The notes: generated by a model from the letters alone, not told the origin. A stretch of DNA of 64,000 nt from Chondrosia reniformis (GCA_947172415.1 OX359190.1:9672001-9736000), one strand, 5' to 3'; counted from the first letter of the stretch, positions 30,865 through 44,201 are shown. A program made the numbers and translations.

Positions 30865-33800
30865 ATGCTATTTTCCGCTTTCTTTATCATTTCAGCTGTT
30901 CTGTGGCAAACTAATGCATTCGAAGAGCAACGTAAGAATTATTAACCACCTAGCGCGTCACGACCAAACCTCTTAGTGTGTCGTTCTTTTTCATATGATA
31001 ATTAGTAATACCTAGAACAGTATTATTCATTAATTGCGTACAATGATCATGTTGTAAGCAAGTTACACGTTTCATTAACATTCAATTATTGTGTTTGCAA
31101 ATAGTAGATGGTTAATTTTCCGTATTTTTATGCATTTGTGCATCATGAAATTGCAATGCAAACCTTTAACAACCAGCAAATATCAACAGTGTATGTGACT
31201 AAAGCTGCACTATATTCTCTTAGATTATTCCAAAACGGAATTTTGTCCCGTCCTCAATTTGATCTCCAGAGGGCGTGTTGTACCATATGTATATGACTAT
31301 GGCTTTCAACCCCAGAGGGAGGGGGCGGTGTCTCGGTACAAGTGTGGTGAGCCATATGAACTGGAAGGGAATGAGTTTAGGACATGCATGACAGGACCAC
31401 ATGGACTGTTTTGGAACGGAAGCAAACCTCGATGTGTCCGTAAGCTGACTTGTGTTGGTACAGTACTGTAACTGTTGGCCAACTTTATTTAATAACTACC
31501 ATCAGTTTTTGGAATTCCACCTTACTTTCCTTCTGAAGAAAAAAGTTTTGGAAATTTTTAATCTTTCTTGCAGCCAAACGATGTCCATCTCTTGCTGATA
31601 CGATCGAACATGGACAAGCAATTGAGGGCACGCGTCTTCCTGGTTCACAGACCATCATCACCTGTGACCCAGGTCAGCTTGAAGTTGGATGATCTCAAAC
31701 TATACCATTTGGATTGTTTTGGTTATTTGTAATCTTAGGGTTCTTTCTGGAAGGGAGTGTTATCCTGAGGTGTCTCAACAATCACACATATCACAAACCT
31801 ATCCCTAGTTGCAGTAAGTCTTCAAAATTGGTTCAGAAACAAATCAATTACTTAATATATTATTTATGTCCATGTTGTAGATTGTTTAGATATACTTTGT
31901 TAGCTAAGTAAATTGTCACATATTTTTATAGTTGCTGCTTGTCCTCTAACGCCACCCCTTGACAATGGCCGCTATAATCAGACATATGCAGGTCTAAACA
32001 GATCAGTAGAGATCCTATGTGATCGTTGCTTCAATTACACCAGAGGACCTCTGTTAAGATGTCTGCCTAATGGCTCCTTTGAACAGCCATATCCAAGATG
32101 TGAAGGTAATTGGTATACAATTGCTGACTGTAATATATACCTCTTGGATGCAATGAATTTCTTATATGTCTCCTACTGAAGATGATTGGCCTTCCACAGG
32201 TTATATATATATGTTTGGAGTTCTTTATAATGTTAGGGCAATTTTAAAAATTATTATACCAAACCAGTTGCCATGGAGCTTTTAATTATAAATACAGGAT
32301 TGATGACCAAAACAGTAGTGTTACCTACTATGCTGGATCTAGCAGAATGTTTGACAAAATTAATTCAGAAGATTGCATGGTTATCTTTAATTATAGTCTC
32401 TCCTTCTCCAGTGAAATCACATACATTTGCCCTTGTTCCTTCTGTTAGGAATGAACTGTCCCACGCCAATATTCCGAGCAGCAATGTTAGCTATTGTGGT
32501 GGAGTATATGTGTGATTCTATAGCCAAATTTGACTGTCCATCTGGACTTGTATTAAATGGTCCTGCAAATGTGACTTGTAATGAAAATGGTGAATGGTCT
32601 GATGTAATACCACAATGTGTTGCAAGTTCCCCTTCATCAATTATTGACACAACAGGTAAATGCATCCATCTATCCATTTATCCATCCATCTATCCATTTA
32701 TCTATCCATCTATCCATCCATTTATCTATCCATCTATCCATTTATCTATCCATCTATCCATCCATTTATCTATCCATCCATCCATTTTTCTATCCATCCA
32801 TCCATTTATCTATCATCTATCCACCCATTTATCTATCCACCTTCCTACTTGATTGCACAAACTCTGTATTTTGCCAATTCTAGGTCTCCCTCAAATTGAT
32901 GGGTGTATGCTACCGCCTTCTTTGGACAATGGAAACTACATGATGAAAATCCCTGGGCCGTTCAGAATGAATGACTTTAATGTGATGGTAAGTATTATAG
33001 CGCAGTATACTCAAGTGTGTCTACACATAAAAACTCAAAACTGGGGCTAAGAAACTTGTATGGACGTATGTTCACCCTATTTAAGATTAATTATATGATA
33101 TGGGTTTCTTCTATCTATTAAAATTATCTTTGAAAGGGATCATTTTTGATCTCTCAAGCATCTAAAGATGCAGTCTTTTGGTTGAAACTTCTTGCCAGAT
33201 GTTTTAACCAAAACCTGCATCTTGAAGATTGAAAGTTGAACCCTCTCAAAGATATGGACTACATACTCCATGACAATATCTCTGATGTTGCTATCAGGGA
33301 ACAGATGCAGAAAAGAGCTACACCTTGTATACCCTACTTGGTCCAGTAGCAACGGGCAAGGAGCGGGTGGTTCCAGAAGGTACTGTGGTCCTCTACAAGT
33401 GTGATAGAGGCTACACGTTGGAGGATGGAGATGAACGTCACATTTGTTTGTTAAATAAATGGATGGGAGTAGTACCCAAATGTCAACGTAAGTAAACAAG
33501 ACTTGTCAACGTAAGTAAACAAGACTTGTGAACATCTGATGTTATTTATTGCTCTCAAAACATTGGTAGACATCATCCATCTCCTTGATAGCTGCAGGTG
33601 TTTATATGTTTAGGTGTTTATATGTTTAGGTGTTTATATGTTTAGGTGTTTATATGTTTAGGTGTTTATATGAAAAATCTAATACACCATTTCCTACATG
33701 CTATGCCTACTCTTTAAAAAAGCATATAGGGAACTAAACCTGGAGAGAGCTTTGGATGAAGATATATACAGGTCCTGTTTTCTTCTTCTATACTGGGCCA

Positions 33801-35448
33801 GACAGCTGTTTCTGGGAATTCCATCCACAACCCCTCGAATCTTTGTCTTTTCTTGATCTTGATCTTTTCTGAATCCTTGGCTATACACTGTTCATAAGGT
33901 GTATGGTACATTTTCTAGCTATCATTTGCCCAATGCCTGAAGAGGATCCACTAGGCAATGGATATTACGAAATATTACGATCAGAGTTTCGTCCAGGGAC
34001 TATTGCAACCTTCAGGTGCTACGCTGGTTACTTCACTGAGAGCTCCCATCAGATAAGATGTGGTTTTAATGGCACCTGGATGGGTGGTCCCCATCCTTAT
34101 TGCGAAAGTGAGCTTTCCTGAACTCATTGCAACCTGCACCACCAACCTTACAAGTTACTTTGTTTTATTTGAATTATACATCACTTTAATCTCTATATAT
34201 CTGTCTACCAGTCTCTAGATGTACGTAGATTTAAATCCAGACTCACACTATCTCTCTTCATTTATAATGTGTATACAACACATCGGAAGAGAGCAATCAA
34301 GAGCAATCAATGAAATTTCATAGTTTTATTTCTTAATTATTCAAAGTTTTGATTCTTTTGTCATAGTGCTAGTCAGAATTATGCTGCATGAGCAATTAAT
34401 ACACCATTTTTCGACATGCTACATCTAATTAGTAAAGGCCTATAAACCTAGTGAGAATTTTGGATGAGGATACAAGAGTTTTCTTCTTCTCCTCCTCTTC
34501 TCCACTTGGCTACATGTACCACATACAAGTGTCCTCTGTTCATATCACCTCAGGAGTGTTATGTGGCTATCCACCAGTTTATGATGATGTCGATGTGGAA
34601 GGAAGTGAGTTCTTTCCAGGAGGTGATGTTTTCATATCTTGTGCTGAGGAAGATGGATTTAGTTTTAATGAATCCGTAACCTGTCTTGAGAATGGACAAT
34701 GGGATATGGACCCGTTTACTTGCGACCCAAGAAGTAAGACTGTGATGGGACAGAAGTCGTGCTTTATTATTGTTTATTTATTTTTCTGGGTGGTGAGGTA
34801 AACAAGTTACTTAACTGCTGCTATGTTATTGGATATTTCATTGCTATTTCAGGTTTTGTTGAGGCCTGTCCACGTAGACCAACTTGTAAGACTGTTGACT
34901 TTGGTAAGGCTACAGGAGACATTTCTGTTCTGACTTTTTTTAAGTTTAGCAATTGAAGATCGGCAAATATTCTGTTAGACTCTATGCAAATATGATCCCT
35001 CATTTATCAAGTCTCAAAGTGTTTACTGTGTTAGGATCCTCGGTAGCATTATAGATCCAGCTAGCATGTTAGATATCTCCAGTGCATGGCACATTTTTAT
35101 TTATATTTCTTATGTACAGCTGTTGTTGGTACATTGAGGAGTGTGGGTTCTAACAGAATGACTGTCTCCATCAGGGATGTACTCCTTCAGGAACACCCAA
35201 TCGAAACCGGACTGACAATTATTCGTCACTTTAATCTTCCCACAGAAATGAAATGTTGCAATCGTCTTCTTGTAGGACAGCAGTATTTGTTTACCGGTAG
35301 CTCTTTTACAATTGGACGTAACTCCATGCTTTTTAGTATGGGATGTTCAGATATATATGACGTGACTCTGAGGAATGGACAATATTTTTATAAAGTCAGC
35401 AGTTCAAATGTGCAGAAATTTCAACCTTTTTGCCCCAATCGTTTTTGA
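30865..35448 (+). CDS. secreted seven-sushi (CCP) protein with C-terminal netrin-like module
   Basis: Twelve exons join in phase: 30865-30931, 31224-31439, 31574-31672, 31739-31813, 31932-32105, 32449-32655, 32884-32987, 33298-33487, 33919-34107, 34554-34733, 34853-34903 and 35120-35448, about 626 residues. Exon 1 is a signal peptide ([18 protein letters not shown]). Exons 2, 3+4, 5, 6, 7+8, 9 and 10 each code one sushi/complement-control module, with four Cys and the Trp before the last Cys in most (for example [12 protein letters not shown]). Almost all introns are phase 1, as usual for shuffled modules. Exons 11-12 code a C-terminal domain with CPRRPTC, a basic strand region, [15 protein letters not shown] and a final Cys, which resembles an NTR/netrin-like fold as in complement C3-C5 and TIMPs. 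No membrane anchor is seen. Likely an extracellular recognition or complement-regulator-like protein; ligand unknown. Confidence 0.87.
32661..32843. repeat. ATCC/ATCT microsatellite in CCP gene intron
   Basis: Imperfect run of CATCCATCTATC-type units in intron 6 of the sushi gene. Open frames across it (Ile-His-Pro-Ser repeats) are artefacts. Confidence 0.93.
33133..33210 (-). repeat. inverted-repeat element, family B fragment
   Basis: Alignable on the minus strand to the right half of the element at 7785-7894 (AGCATCTAAAGATGCAGT block followed by a GTTGAAAC-like stretch). Located in intron 7 of the sushi gene. Confidence 0.5.
33481..33528 (+). repeat. 23-bp tandem duplication of a splice donor
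   Basis: The last codons of exon 8 of the sushi gene plus its donor, TGTCAACGTAAGTAAACAAG with the next three bases, occur twice in a row. Use of the second GTAAGT would add 23 nt and shift the frame. Confidence 0.85.
33593..33671. repeat. 16-bp minisatellite, 5 copies
   Basis: Five head-to-tail copies of GGTGTTTATATGTTTA in intron 8 of the sushi gene. Confidence 0.93.
33677..33893 (-). repeat. family A interspersed repeat, copy b
   Basis: Near full-length copy in reverse orientation (tail at 33677, head at 33893) in intron 8 of the sushi gene. GAAA, helix III and the GUC cleavage site of the hammerhead core are kept, but the CTGATGA box is mutated beyond recognition. Confidence 0.88.
34395..34505 (-). 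repeat. family A interspersed repeat, truncated copy c
   Basis: Tail half only, in reverse orientation, in intron 9 of the sushi gene. The ribozyme half is missing. Confidence 0.75.
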
Positions 35449-35699
35449 AAGCAGCTATATATGCTCCAACATCCCTCAACTACACCTATGCCATAGTTCC
35501 TATTGTTTATTTCAAAACTTGATAGTTTGTCGCATTATATATTATATTTCTCTCTATGATAATCATATTATCAGTCCTCGTGTAATGGCATATATGTATT
35601 GTTTTGAAAGCGGAAGTGCTCAGAATTGAGAATTCGGAAGTTAAATCACCTTCTCATAAAGCGATGCTTAGTTATACATCTCCGATATTGTAGTAGAGC

Positions 35700-35856
35700 T
35701 CCGTCTCGAATGTACTAGCTATATAGTAAATTTACTGAAGAGATACGGAGAGCTGAATAGGACGATTAGGACATCTTCCGCAGTGCAGATACGAGTCTAA
35801 TAATCAGCCAAATCAACTAAAGTAGAACTACTCTAACGACCGGCATTCCGTAGAAG
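35700..35856 (+). other. possible 5' UTR exon of the PH-PTB gene
   Basis: Sequence of mixed composition with no long frame, ending TAGAAG before GTAAGT at 35857. It is the only strong unassigned donor noticed between the sushi gene and the docking-protein gene. The left edge is arbitrary; transcript data would be required to confirm it. Confidence 0.3.
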
Positions 35857-37287
35857 GTAAGTCTACTGCGTCCTTCTAATTACGTGTGTTCTCTAGTTAG
35901 CATCTATTGTATTCGTTTATTAGTAGTAACTAATTACGTACTTAGCAACCCGTTTTGATTATGATTCCATTACTGTTTTCTTCCAGACAGCAAGTTGGGG
36001 GAATTTTAAATATGTAGATCTTAAAAGTATTGCTTTGTATATATGATTGTCACCGAGAAGTCGATAACTTAATTCGACAGGTTTATTTCATACCAGTTAG
36101 TATATACTGTCGTGTTGGTACTTGCTCTTCGGCTTTGTTGTGACGACTAGCTGATAAAGCTTTTGATAGCTTTTGTTTAAAAGTGCTCCAGGATGTGGAC
36201 CAATCTAATGGACTTTAGGTTGATGCGTCGCTCTGTGGCCTACCTTCTTTTAAGAACTTGTCTGATTATCTGTCCTTTGTTACGTACAAGCAAGCCCTAG
36301 TTTGTCGAATCTATAGCTGCAATTCGAATTACATTTATCTGTTCATGCTACAGCAGGGTGAAATTTATCGAAATACACTAGGTACGATTTTTAGAGAATT
36401 CAAAGGAAAACATAGATGGAATCACATCTGGTTTCTTTATTATCTACATTGACAGTGTATAGACTTGTATTGATTCCCAGATAATGAGTTAATGTATTGA
36501 ATGATGAGTACTTATTGAGATGCATCATGCTTGTGTATCTGCTTAGAGCTCATAATCTCATTTTCTGCGCATTTATTTGCGGCCCATTTGGAATCACCTG
36601 TGACTTGCGGATGTTTCTCCACTTGCGGTTGAAGCTTAGAGCACTCATGGTCGTCCAAGTGTTAAAACTTGAAAGCAGTCACCTCACGATCATTGTTTCA
36701 TAACTACTGTAGCATTCAGATAGCTTGTTAAACTATATAGTACTACATTGTAGACATATGCGGTAATGCAAGTCAAAAGTATGAAGAATTCTATTAAATG
36801 AAGTATTTAATGGATGCAGGCCCTGGGATAGTATTAATAGATGGGTGGATATGTGGATGGATGAGTGGATGGGTAGATGATACACTGGCTAGTTGAACGG
36901 GTGGGAAATGAATAAGATATGTACTTGTATAAATATGTACACACTAGATTAGAGTGGGAGAGAATTGATAAACATTGGTCCTCATATAAAATTGTGGACA
37001 CCTCACATTTCAGGTGGTATATGTCTTGCGATAACTACCAAAGAAACTAAATAGAGAGCATGCAATAATCTTCTTGTGAGTTTTGGCCGAGTTGTAATAT
37101 CTACTTCTTGTGTCTTTTGTAAGACTTCAAATTTAAAGCCTCAGTTGGTGTCATGTGCATTAACATATAGGGTATGGGTTCAAATTATCCTTAAAATTTG
37201 CCTGTCACTGTGACCTACTGCATGGAAGCCAGATTAAATTGAAATTAGTGCATATCCAACCACTATTAATTAATATAAACAACTGGT

Positions 37288-37500
37288 GTCAAGGACTCAC
37301 AAAGATCAAGAAGAAGACAAAGATTCCCAGGGTCATTGGTGAAGGGTGGAATTCCCAGCAACAGTTGTCTGGCCCAGTGGAGAAGAGAAATTGAAGGAGA
37401 AAATTCTTGTATCCTCATCCAAAGCTCTCACTAGGTTTAGTTCCCTATAGGCCTTTACTCTAAAGATGTAGCATGTAAGAAAATGGTGTGTTGATTTTTC
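37288..37500 (+). repeat. family A interspersed repeat, copy d
   Basis: Full-length-type copy in forward orientation. Hammerhead core positions are partly mutated: the CTGATGA box reads TTGGTGA and GAAA reads GCAA, while helix I (GGGTCA / TGGCCC) and GTC are kept. Confidence 0.88.
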
Positions 37501-39540
37501 ATGTATTTAGATAAGAAGTATTTATTTTTAAGATGTTTACCACTTGGCAGTGATGTAATTCAGTGATCCTAGTTATAGTCAGGACTGATTGCTAGACTTT
37601 TAGAAATATGAATGATTTCAGATATGATTCAGCACAAGATTAGTATATTTGCCACAGATGGCCATCCTGATTGGCTGAGCTGTGACAGGTGCAATTCAGT
37701 TGAGTCCTAATAACTTATTTAAGGATGATAAAGGAGGAATGGAAGGGCTAAATTGTCTGAAGATATATCTTAAAAAGTCTACTGTAATCTGTTGTTGTCT
37801 GCAAGTCTATTAGAACTTAACTCTGAATCTCCTGCTATATAGAGGTTGCCTAGGTGACCTTGCCCATATATCCAATGACATCAGAATATCAATATGAACT
37901 CATATTATCACACAATTTGTTGTATACTTGAAGTTTTTGTTCAATTTGAAATTGATAGGTATTACAGTGAATGCAGTTTAGAATACACAATAGAATTAAG
38001 TCTTGTCGTAGTGCATTTGAAAAGTTTAATGTTTAGATCCAATTTCAAATTGTCAGTGTACACAACACAGAATTATGTGTATTAATATAGAAGTTATAAT
38101 AAAATAAAATGTTTATGCTGTCATATTTGTTTTGATGAAGGTTTGTTCCTCATTTCAAAGTATTTTATTTCAAATATGAGTGATATCTTCAAGAAGCTTA
38201 ATGTTAAGTTTGATAACAAGGTAACGCCATTTTTGTGAAGTATCTTTGTAAATTTGATCAAACCTGCATTCATTTATAGTGTGAAATTGGTTTCCTCTGA
38301 TTCCACCATCATGTGTTAATTGTTAATTAGAGTATGTCTCTAATCATATAGGGTTTTCCTCTTGGGATTGGAAGATTATGAAACTGTCTTAATAGTCAAT
38401 GGCTATTTTATATACACTGCCAATTCAGCCTATAAAATCCGTCTTTACGAGTGTTATATATCTTGGTACATGAACCGATATCAGCTTTGCGCCCTACAAG
38501 TGGTGGTATGAATCCTCATTTGAGGAGCATTTTAGTAAAATGTTAAATCAAAGTAGCCATTTTTGAGGTGGTTGCATTTCCTAGGCATCATCCAGACATT
38601 GTTCTGTTGAAAGTGCTGAGTTAGAAACACTGACTCATGAGGGGATGGACCAAACTAACTTTGACAATATTTGGAAATAACCTTTTTACAACTGCCCCAA
38701 ATCAAGCAAAATGTATTTGTGTGTGTATATATACAGTTATTAATAGTGTTATTTTAGTCCAGAGGGTGTGTATGTATATATACAGTTATTATACAGTTAT
38801 TAATAGTATTATTGCAGTGTGTGTGTATTTAGTTAACTAGGTTGTATGTACATATGTATACAGAATGTGCACACTAAATAGTTAAGTAGCCATTGGCTAA
38901 CAGACTGCCCAGTTAAAATAATGCTTATTGAATTGAATTGAATATATGGTAAAGCAATTTCTCAAAAATTACCCTCAGATATGTAAATCACTTTGATGAT
39001 GTAATAATCTGTTGATTGAAAGTAGTTTTGTGGTTAAGTTAGTGTGCACCACACATGGCAATAGGAAGCAGTACTTGTCTATATGTGTGTATACATACAT
39101 ATATACTAGTAGCTGACATTAAAATATCTGCATATATTGTGTTTTTAGTCTATCCTCCTTATGTATAATGACCATAATTTTCTGGAAAATGGTGTTTTAG
39201 ATTGTACATTTATGTACGTACGCATGTAGTTACCAGCTGCAAACTTGATTTGAATATTGTGAATTTTTGTGTATTATTTACTTCATCTTTAATGTATACA
39301 TACCGTTCTCTTTATTATTACACTAAAATAAATCTAGCTTTTAAAGTTTAGTGACTAAGTGACTAAATGCGCACCCTTTAAGGTAATATTTAAGGACAAG
39401 TGATTCAGTGGACGTTTGGCTTCATCATTGCTTCTACTGTTTGTATTCATCCTACCTCTCAGTAATCTCAAAAAAGGGTTGCCACATTTTAGCTTGTTCA
39501 TTCTTGAGGAAATCGAATGAAGTGTTTCAGTAGACAGTAT

Positions 39541-39554
39541 GTTACCATGGTAAC
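39541..39554. promoter_or_regulatory. perfect palindromic RFX X-box
   Basis: GTTACCATGGTAAC satisfies every position of the X-box consensus and is a perfect palindrome. It lies far from any recognised start codon, so it may be an enhancer, a promoter of an unseen transcript, or chance. Confidence 0.4.
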
Positions 39555-40794
39555 AGATTGGGAACCCATTTTGCACTTAACATATTTAAAACTTAATTAC
39601 ATATATTCCTATATAGTCCATTAGTATTCTGCACTTGTATACCCTGACATGTGGTTGACCTGACTTTTGTTTGCCACTTTCAAGATGGAAGGATCTATGA
39701 TAAAAGTTCTACCCCCAGGGGGGATACCGTGGGGTGTGTCATGGCGAATTGTTGACAAATGCTACTGTTCTAATTGTTTATTTTGGAACTAGTTGGGATA
39801 TACTGTTGTATTGTGTGAAATATTAATAGAAAAATCATATCTCTTTTCACTATTGTAGTACCTTCTCTTTGTGTCATTGTCTTTGGTATATATTGGATTA
39901 TCATATTGTCTCTACCATAAGAGTTGCATACATATATGCATACGTTTGTATGTACGTATACACAGTGCAAATATATATGTATATGTACACCAGATATTCT
40001 GTCATGGCTGGATGATGCTTATACAGTGTATGAAAGTGTTCAGTACGTGTGCTTGGTAAAGCTACACATGTATAATGTATACACCATTTCCTATAGGTAT
40101 GACTGAGCTCTAGTTTAGGATACAATTATTTTGGTCGAATTTTCTTCAGATCTTGTTTAGTTTTCATGTCGCTAGGCAACAAGGGTCATGTATATTGGCC
40201 CATAAGTCTATGTGTACATGTCTGTGAGGATTCTGTTGGTTGGCCAAGAGGCATTAGCATTATTAACAAGAGATCCATGGTCATGACAAGTTTATACAGT
40301 CAAATATAATGAAGAGATTCAGTTTGCAAACATTTTAAGTTGCCACTCTATAAAAACAAACAACACATCCAATACCACATCAATAAACAGAATCACACAT
40401 AGTTTTTTTTGGAAATCTTTAGAATTCTTGTACATGGAAATCACTTGTTTAAATTTTTCAAAATAATATCTTTACCTCTTAATGTAGTTTTAGTTATTGT
40501 AATTTGAATTGTCACAGTGGACCAATAGCAAGTAACATTGAAGAGGTTGGCAGACAAATGTATTTAAACTCTTGGATGCCTGTAAAGGGCTCTATGATAA
40601 CAGTCACATATGGCAGGTGATCATGGGACTGTTAGAATGCTAATCCAATTAGTGTTTCCTACAAAATGGAGAGGAATACTTTGTTTAATTAAATTAGGTA
40701 TTCTCAGAATAGTGATATAGGAAACTCTGAAATGGGAAATGTGTCTTATTTTGATATGTCAGATATACATAGTCACTGTGAGTTGTCATGCCTA

Positions 40795-40845
40795 ACTAAA
40801 CAAGCCACCAAAGTCTGGTCTTGGTTGGGAGACTGAAGTCCTACT
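40795..40845 (+). repeat. 5S rRNA-like segment
   Basis: TGGTCTTGGTTGGGAGACTG (from 40815) matches the 5S rRNA box C region (ACTTGGATGGGAGACCG) at 14 of 17 positions, preceded by a weakly similar CTAA region. The rest of 5S is absent. It may be the head of a 5S-derived SINE or a chance match. Confidence 0.3.
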
Positions 40846-42304
40846 AAGGCAACCAATGATCACCTCCCAGTCATCCATACAGTATTACGTATGTACTCAC
40901 AAGGTTTTATTCGATACTTGAAAACGCTCTTTTGTGCTGAAACTATTTGTATCTATGAAGTATTTAAGATAGGCCAGGTGCCTCACAGCTGTATAGTCCT
41001 TGTCATATTAGAACCATATTAGCACCTTGCTTAAGTAATTTAATATCCTATAGTCTTAGGCGACCCCTTTGGTGTAGTCTTGGTTCATTCCAGCATTAGA
41101 GAGACCAGATGAAATGTTGAACTGCATGAAATCATTGTGTATTTGTGGCCATGCCAAACCCAATAAGACACTCAACCCAACTAGCTTCCTTAACTAGCAC
41201 TGTTAACTGCATAGTCAGAGAAACCTTTTTTATGTTGTGAAAGTCTAAATATTTAAAATAGCTCATGGAGGAGGAAAACAATATCGTAACCTCACTCCCA
41301 TCTCTGTAGCTATAGAGGGAAAATAGTGTAGTACATGTACAGTACCCTGGTAATTCTTACATCGTGGGTAATGAGATAAGTATTTGAATTATAAGGAAAC
41401 CACAAGTATTTGCTGGCCTCCTGTCATTAAGTGTATATAATATAGGTAGTCAAAACATGGTTAGCAATCTAACTTGGTGAACTTATATACATATAAGTCG
41501 GCATAGGTGTGTACCAATCCTGTATTTCTCTTTTTACTCTACTGAAGCTACATAAGTCCTATGACACGTGTTATTATTACGTATAAGGAAGGTGTTGTCC
41601 AGTGAGGTATACCCAAATAGTAAGTCCTTCTGTTTTTGGTAGCATTAGATTTACTGTTTATAAGTCTTCAAGGGTCAATTATAATCACACATTGCACCAT
41701 ACTCTTACAAGTTACATATTTTAGCATCTTAATGTTGCTAGGTGACTATAGATCCATTTCCTAGACTTTGTGTGCTCCTTTCAAATGTATCCAGTCAAAT
41801 TCTAGGACAAACACTCCCTTTGTTGTGAACTATGAATACAAGATGACAGATTTTAAATGTTTCAAGTTAAAGACTTAGGATGTCTGGTTCCTGGGTTATT
41901 GAAGGCCCCATTAGCATGTGAAGCCTCGAGAAACATCAGGTCTTTGCATTCCTCACTGCATGCCTCTTGAGAAAGTTGTGAAATACTATTTATCACTATT
42001 GTCAGAGGAAGTGAGTGGAAGTACTATCAATACCATATGCATTTTATATTTGTTTGTTGGCATTGCACATACCCAAATGTTGACTGGCATGACAGCTGTC
42101 TATTACGTAAGGGATGATTTGAGGTCTTCTGACAAGTGTATTGTAGTCCTCTATTGAATGAGGTCTGATTTATCATTTTTGGCAATAGATAATTAGTTTG
42201 AAGTTTATTTTCAGGAGGATACCTTTGAAGTGTTGAATAATAATTGTGCCATTTAATTGAATACACAAAGCAGTTGCAATGGCTTTAAGTGCACTGCAAC
42301 AAGG

Positions 42305-42375
42305 TCAAAATAGTTGAAGGTGTGGTTAAGGAGGTGTGGTTAGAGGGTGTGGTTAAGGAGGTGTGGTTAAGGTTA
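42305..42375. repeat. GGTGTGGTTAA-type short tandem repeat
   Basis: Four to five imperfect copies of GAGGTGTGGTTAA in non-coding DNA. Confidence 0.85.
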
Positions 42376-44201
42376 ATTTGAGATTATTGTGACAGTAATT
42401 GAAGTAAGTACGTATATGGCAGTAATTCAAATGCAAATTTAAATTGTGTTGTCATAGAGATATAGGTGTCCCTTGTAAGGTTTTGCTAGCTTCTCTTTTG
42501 GGTAATAATGAAACTCACACTGTGCAATTGCACAGTGTTAGTAGCCAGCCAAAACCACAAGTATTTTAGTAATGTTCTGGCAGACTGCATCTTAATTGAT
42601 TCACTTGCTTTGTCAAATTGCTGTATGGATTATTAGTTTTCACTGCTAATCTCCAAATTAAATTCTTTTGATATATCCATTTGACTTTATGCTTACATCA
42701 AGTTTCACAATGGCCTACTTCTATTGTGTTAATTGTACTGTGTTTTAATTAGTGCCTTGAACATGCATTGTGCAATCAACACCCCTACTGTCATGACAAC
42801 AAACTAACTTATTCTTACTACAGATTCTAAAATCCACATTCTTGCGTGATAGTAGTTCCAATATCTCACTTTTATGACAAAGTGAGAATGTAATGATAAT
42901 GTCATTGTGGACACGTTTTCTTTTCCTCAAATTATCAATCACTTCCTTTTACCTACAACCTACAACCTATCTAAGATCTATTTAAACCTAAAGTATTTAA
43001 GAGAGAACTATTTCAAAGTTGCTATTAGTTAGAGGAGGTTCTGGTCCATTTTTAGCTGTTACAATGTTTTTGGAAGTTCCTGTTAGTATTAAGATCTTAG
43101 CATTCTTGGAATGTGAAGAGACAACTTCAAGTAATTCCTTTGACAGAAAAGGTGATTCTTTGAATCAGTTTAAACCATGTACTCTTGCCTTTGATATCAC
43201 TGGTATTTCTATTTTGGCTTCACCTTCAATAGAGCTTCACTGGTACCACCTGACATAAGTGTACTACTTACTTAAATGACACTGTATTTACATTCAACAT
43301 GCCCTCAACTGGTTTAATGTCCAAACCACCAGTGTTGATGTCATTGCACCACTTTGTAGTAATCCTCTTATATGGCACCTAATTATATTTATTCCATTCA
43401 ATAGCTATCAATCAATTATGCCTATGAAGGTAAGGAAGTATGGGTGGACTTAAAGGACTTAGAACACAATTTTCTTAGACTAGTTACGTACACGGTGCAA
43501 ACCTTAAGGGTCTTGAATGAGGATATTGTTGGTCTTCTTCTCTTCCTTTCTCCATTGGGCCATATTTTATTGTGTATAGTCAGTGGAACCTTTATAAATA
43601 GTCAATAACCTTTGATCTTAGTTGGTGGGTTGCTTAAAGCGGTCACTTCAATCAAGTCCCAAATATTCACACCACTTTATATTAATCTGGTCACCTATTT
43701 AATGCAGCCAAAAAAATTAGACTGATATATACTGATAGATTAGATTATAGGTAGGTCCCTGGCCATAGGTGGCAGGTTACACTGTACCTATACATTAATC
43801 TCCTGTAGTCTTCACTACATATATCTTAATAGTGATATTCACTGGGGATATTATATTTCCTGATAAGATAGGGGGTGATAGTCTGTATTCACTTAATTGC
43901 ATACTCAGCAATCCTCTACCTGGTTGTCATGGAGATATGGTCTGTCCACATGTTTGCAGTCTAGCCCAACTGGTTTTAAGTGAATTCCTAACATTGTTCC
44001 ACTGTCAGTAAATTGAGTAATATAATGATTTATTAAATGGAATGTGTATAAGAATTCCATGTATGGTAACACTGATACAACAAATATTATCAATTATGTG
44101 CATATACTAGCCTAGAGTTTATATACGTATGAACACTTTATGTAATTATTAGCTATATATGTATAATATACTGCCAGTATGTATATAATATATAAAAATA
44201 T

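Noticed and set aside
37135-37190. tRNA-like or tRNA-SINE segment (CTCAGTTGGT ... GGGTTCAAATT)
   Set aside because: A- and B-box-like motifs are about 4 bases too close and no acceptor stem pairs; no second copy was noticed.
38176-38220. Possible first exon MSDIFKKLNVKFDNK ending at a GTAACG donor
   Set aside because: Phase 0 does not keep the frame into the PH-PTB exon at 44835, and no other downstream partner was found.
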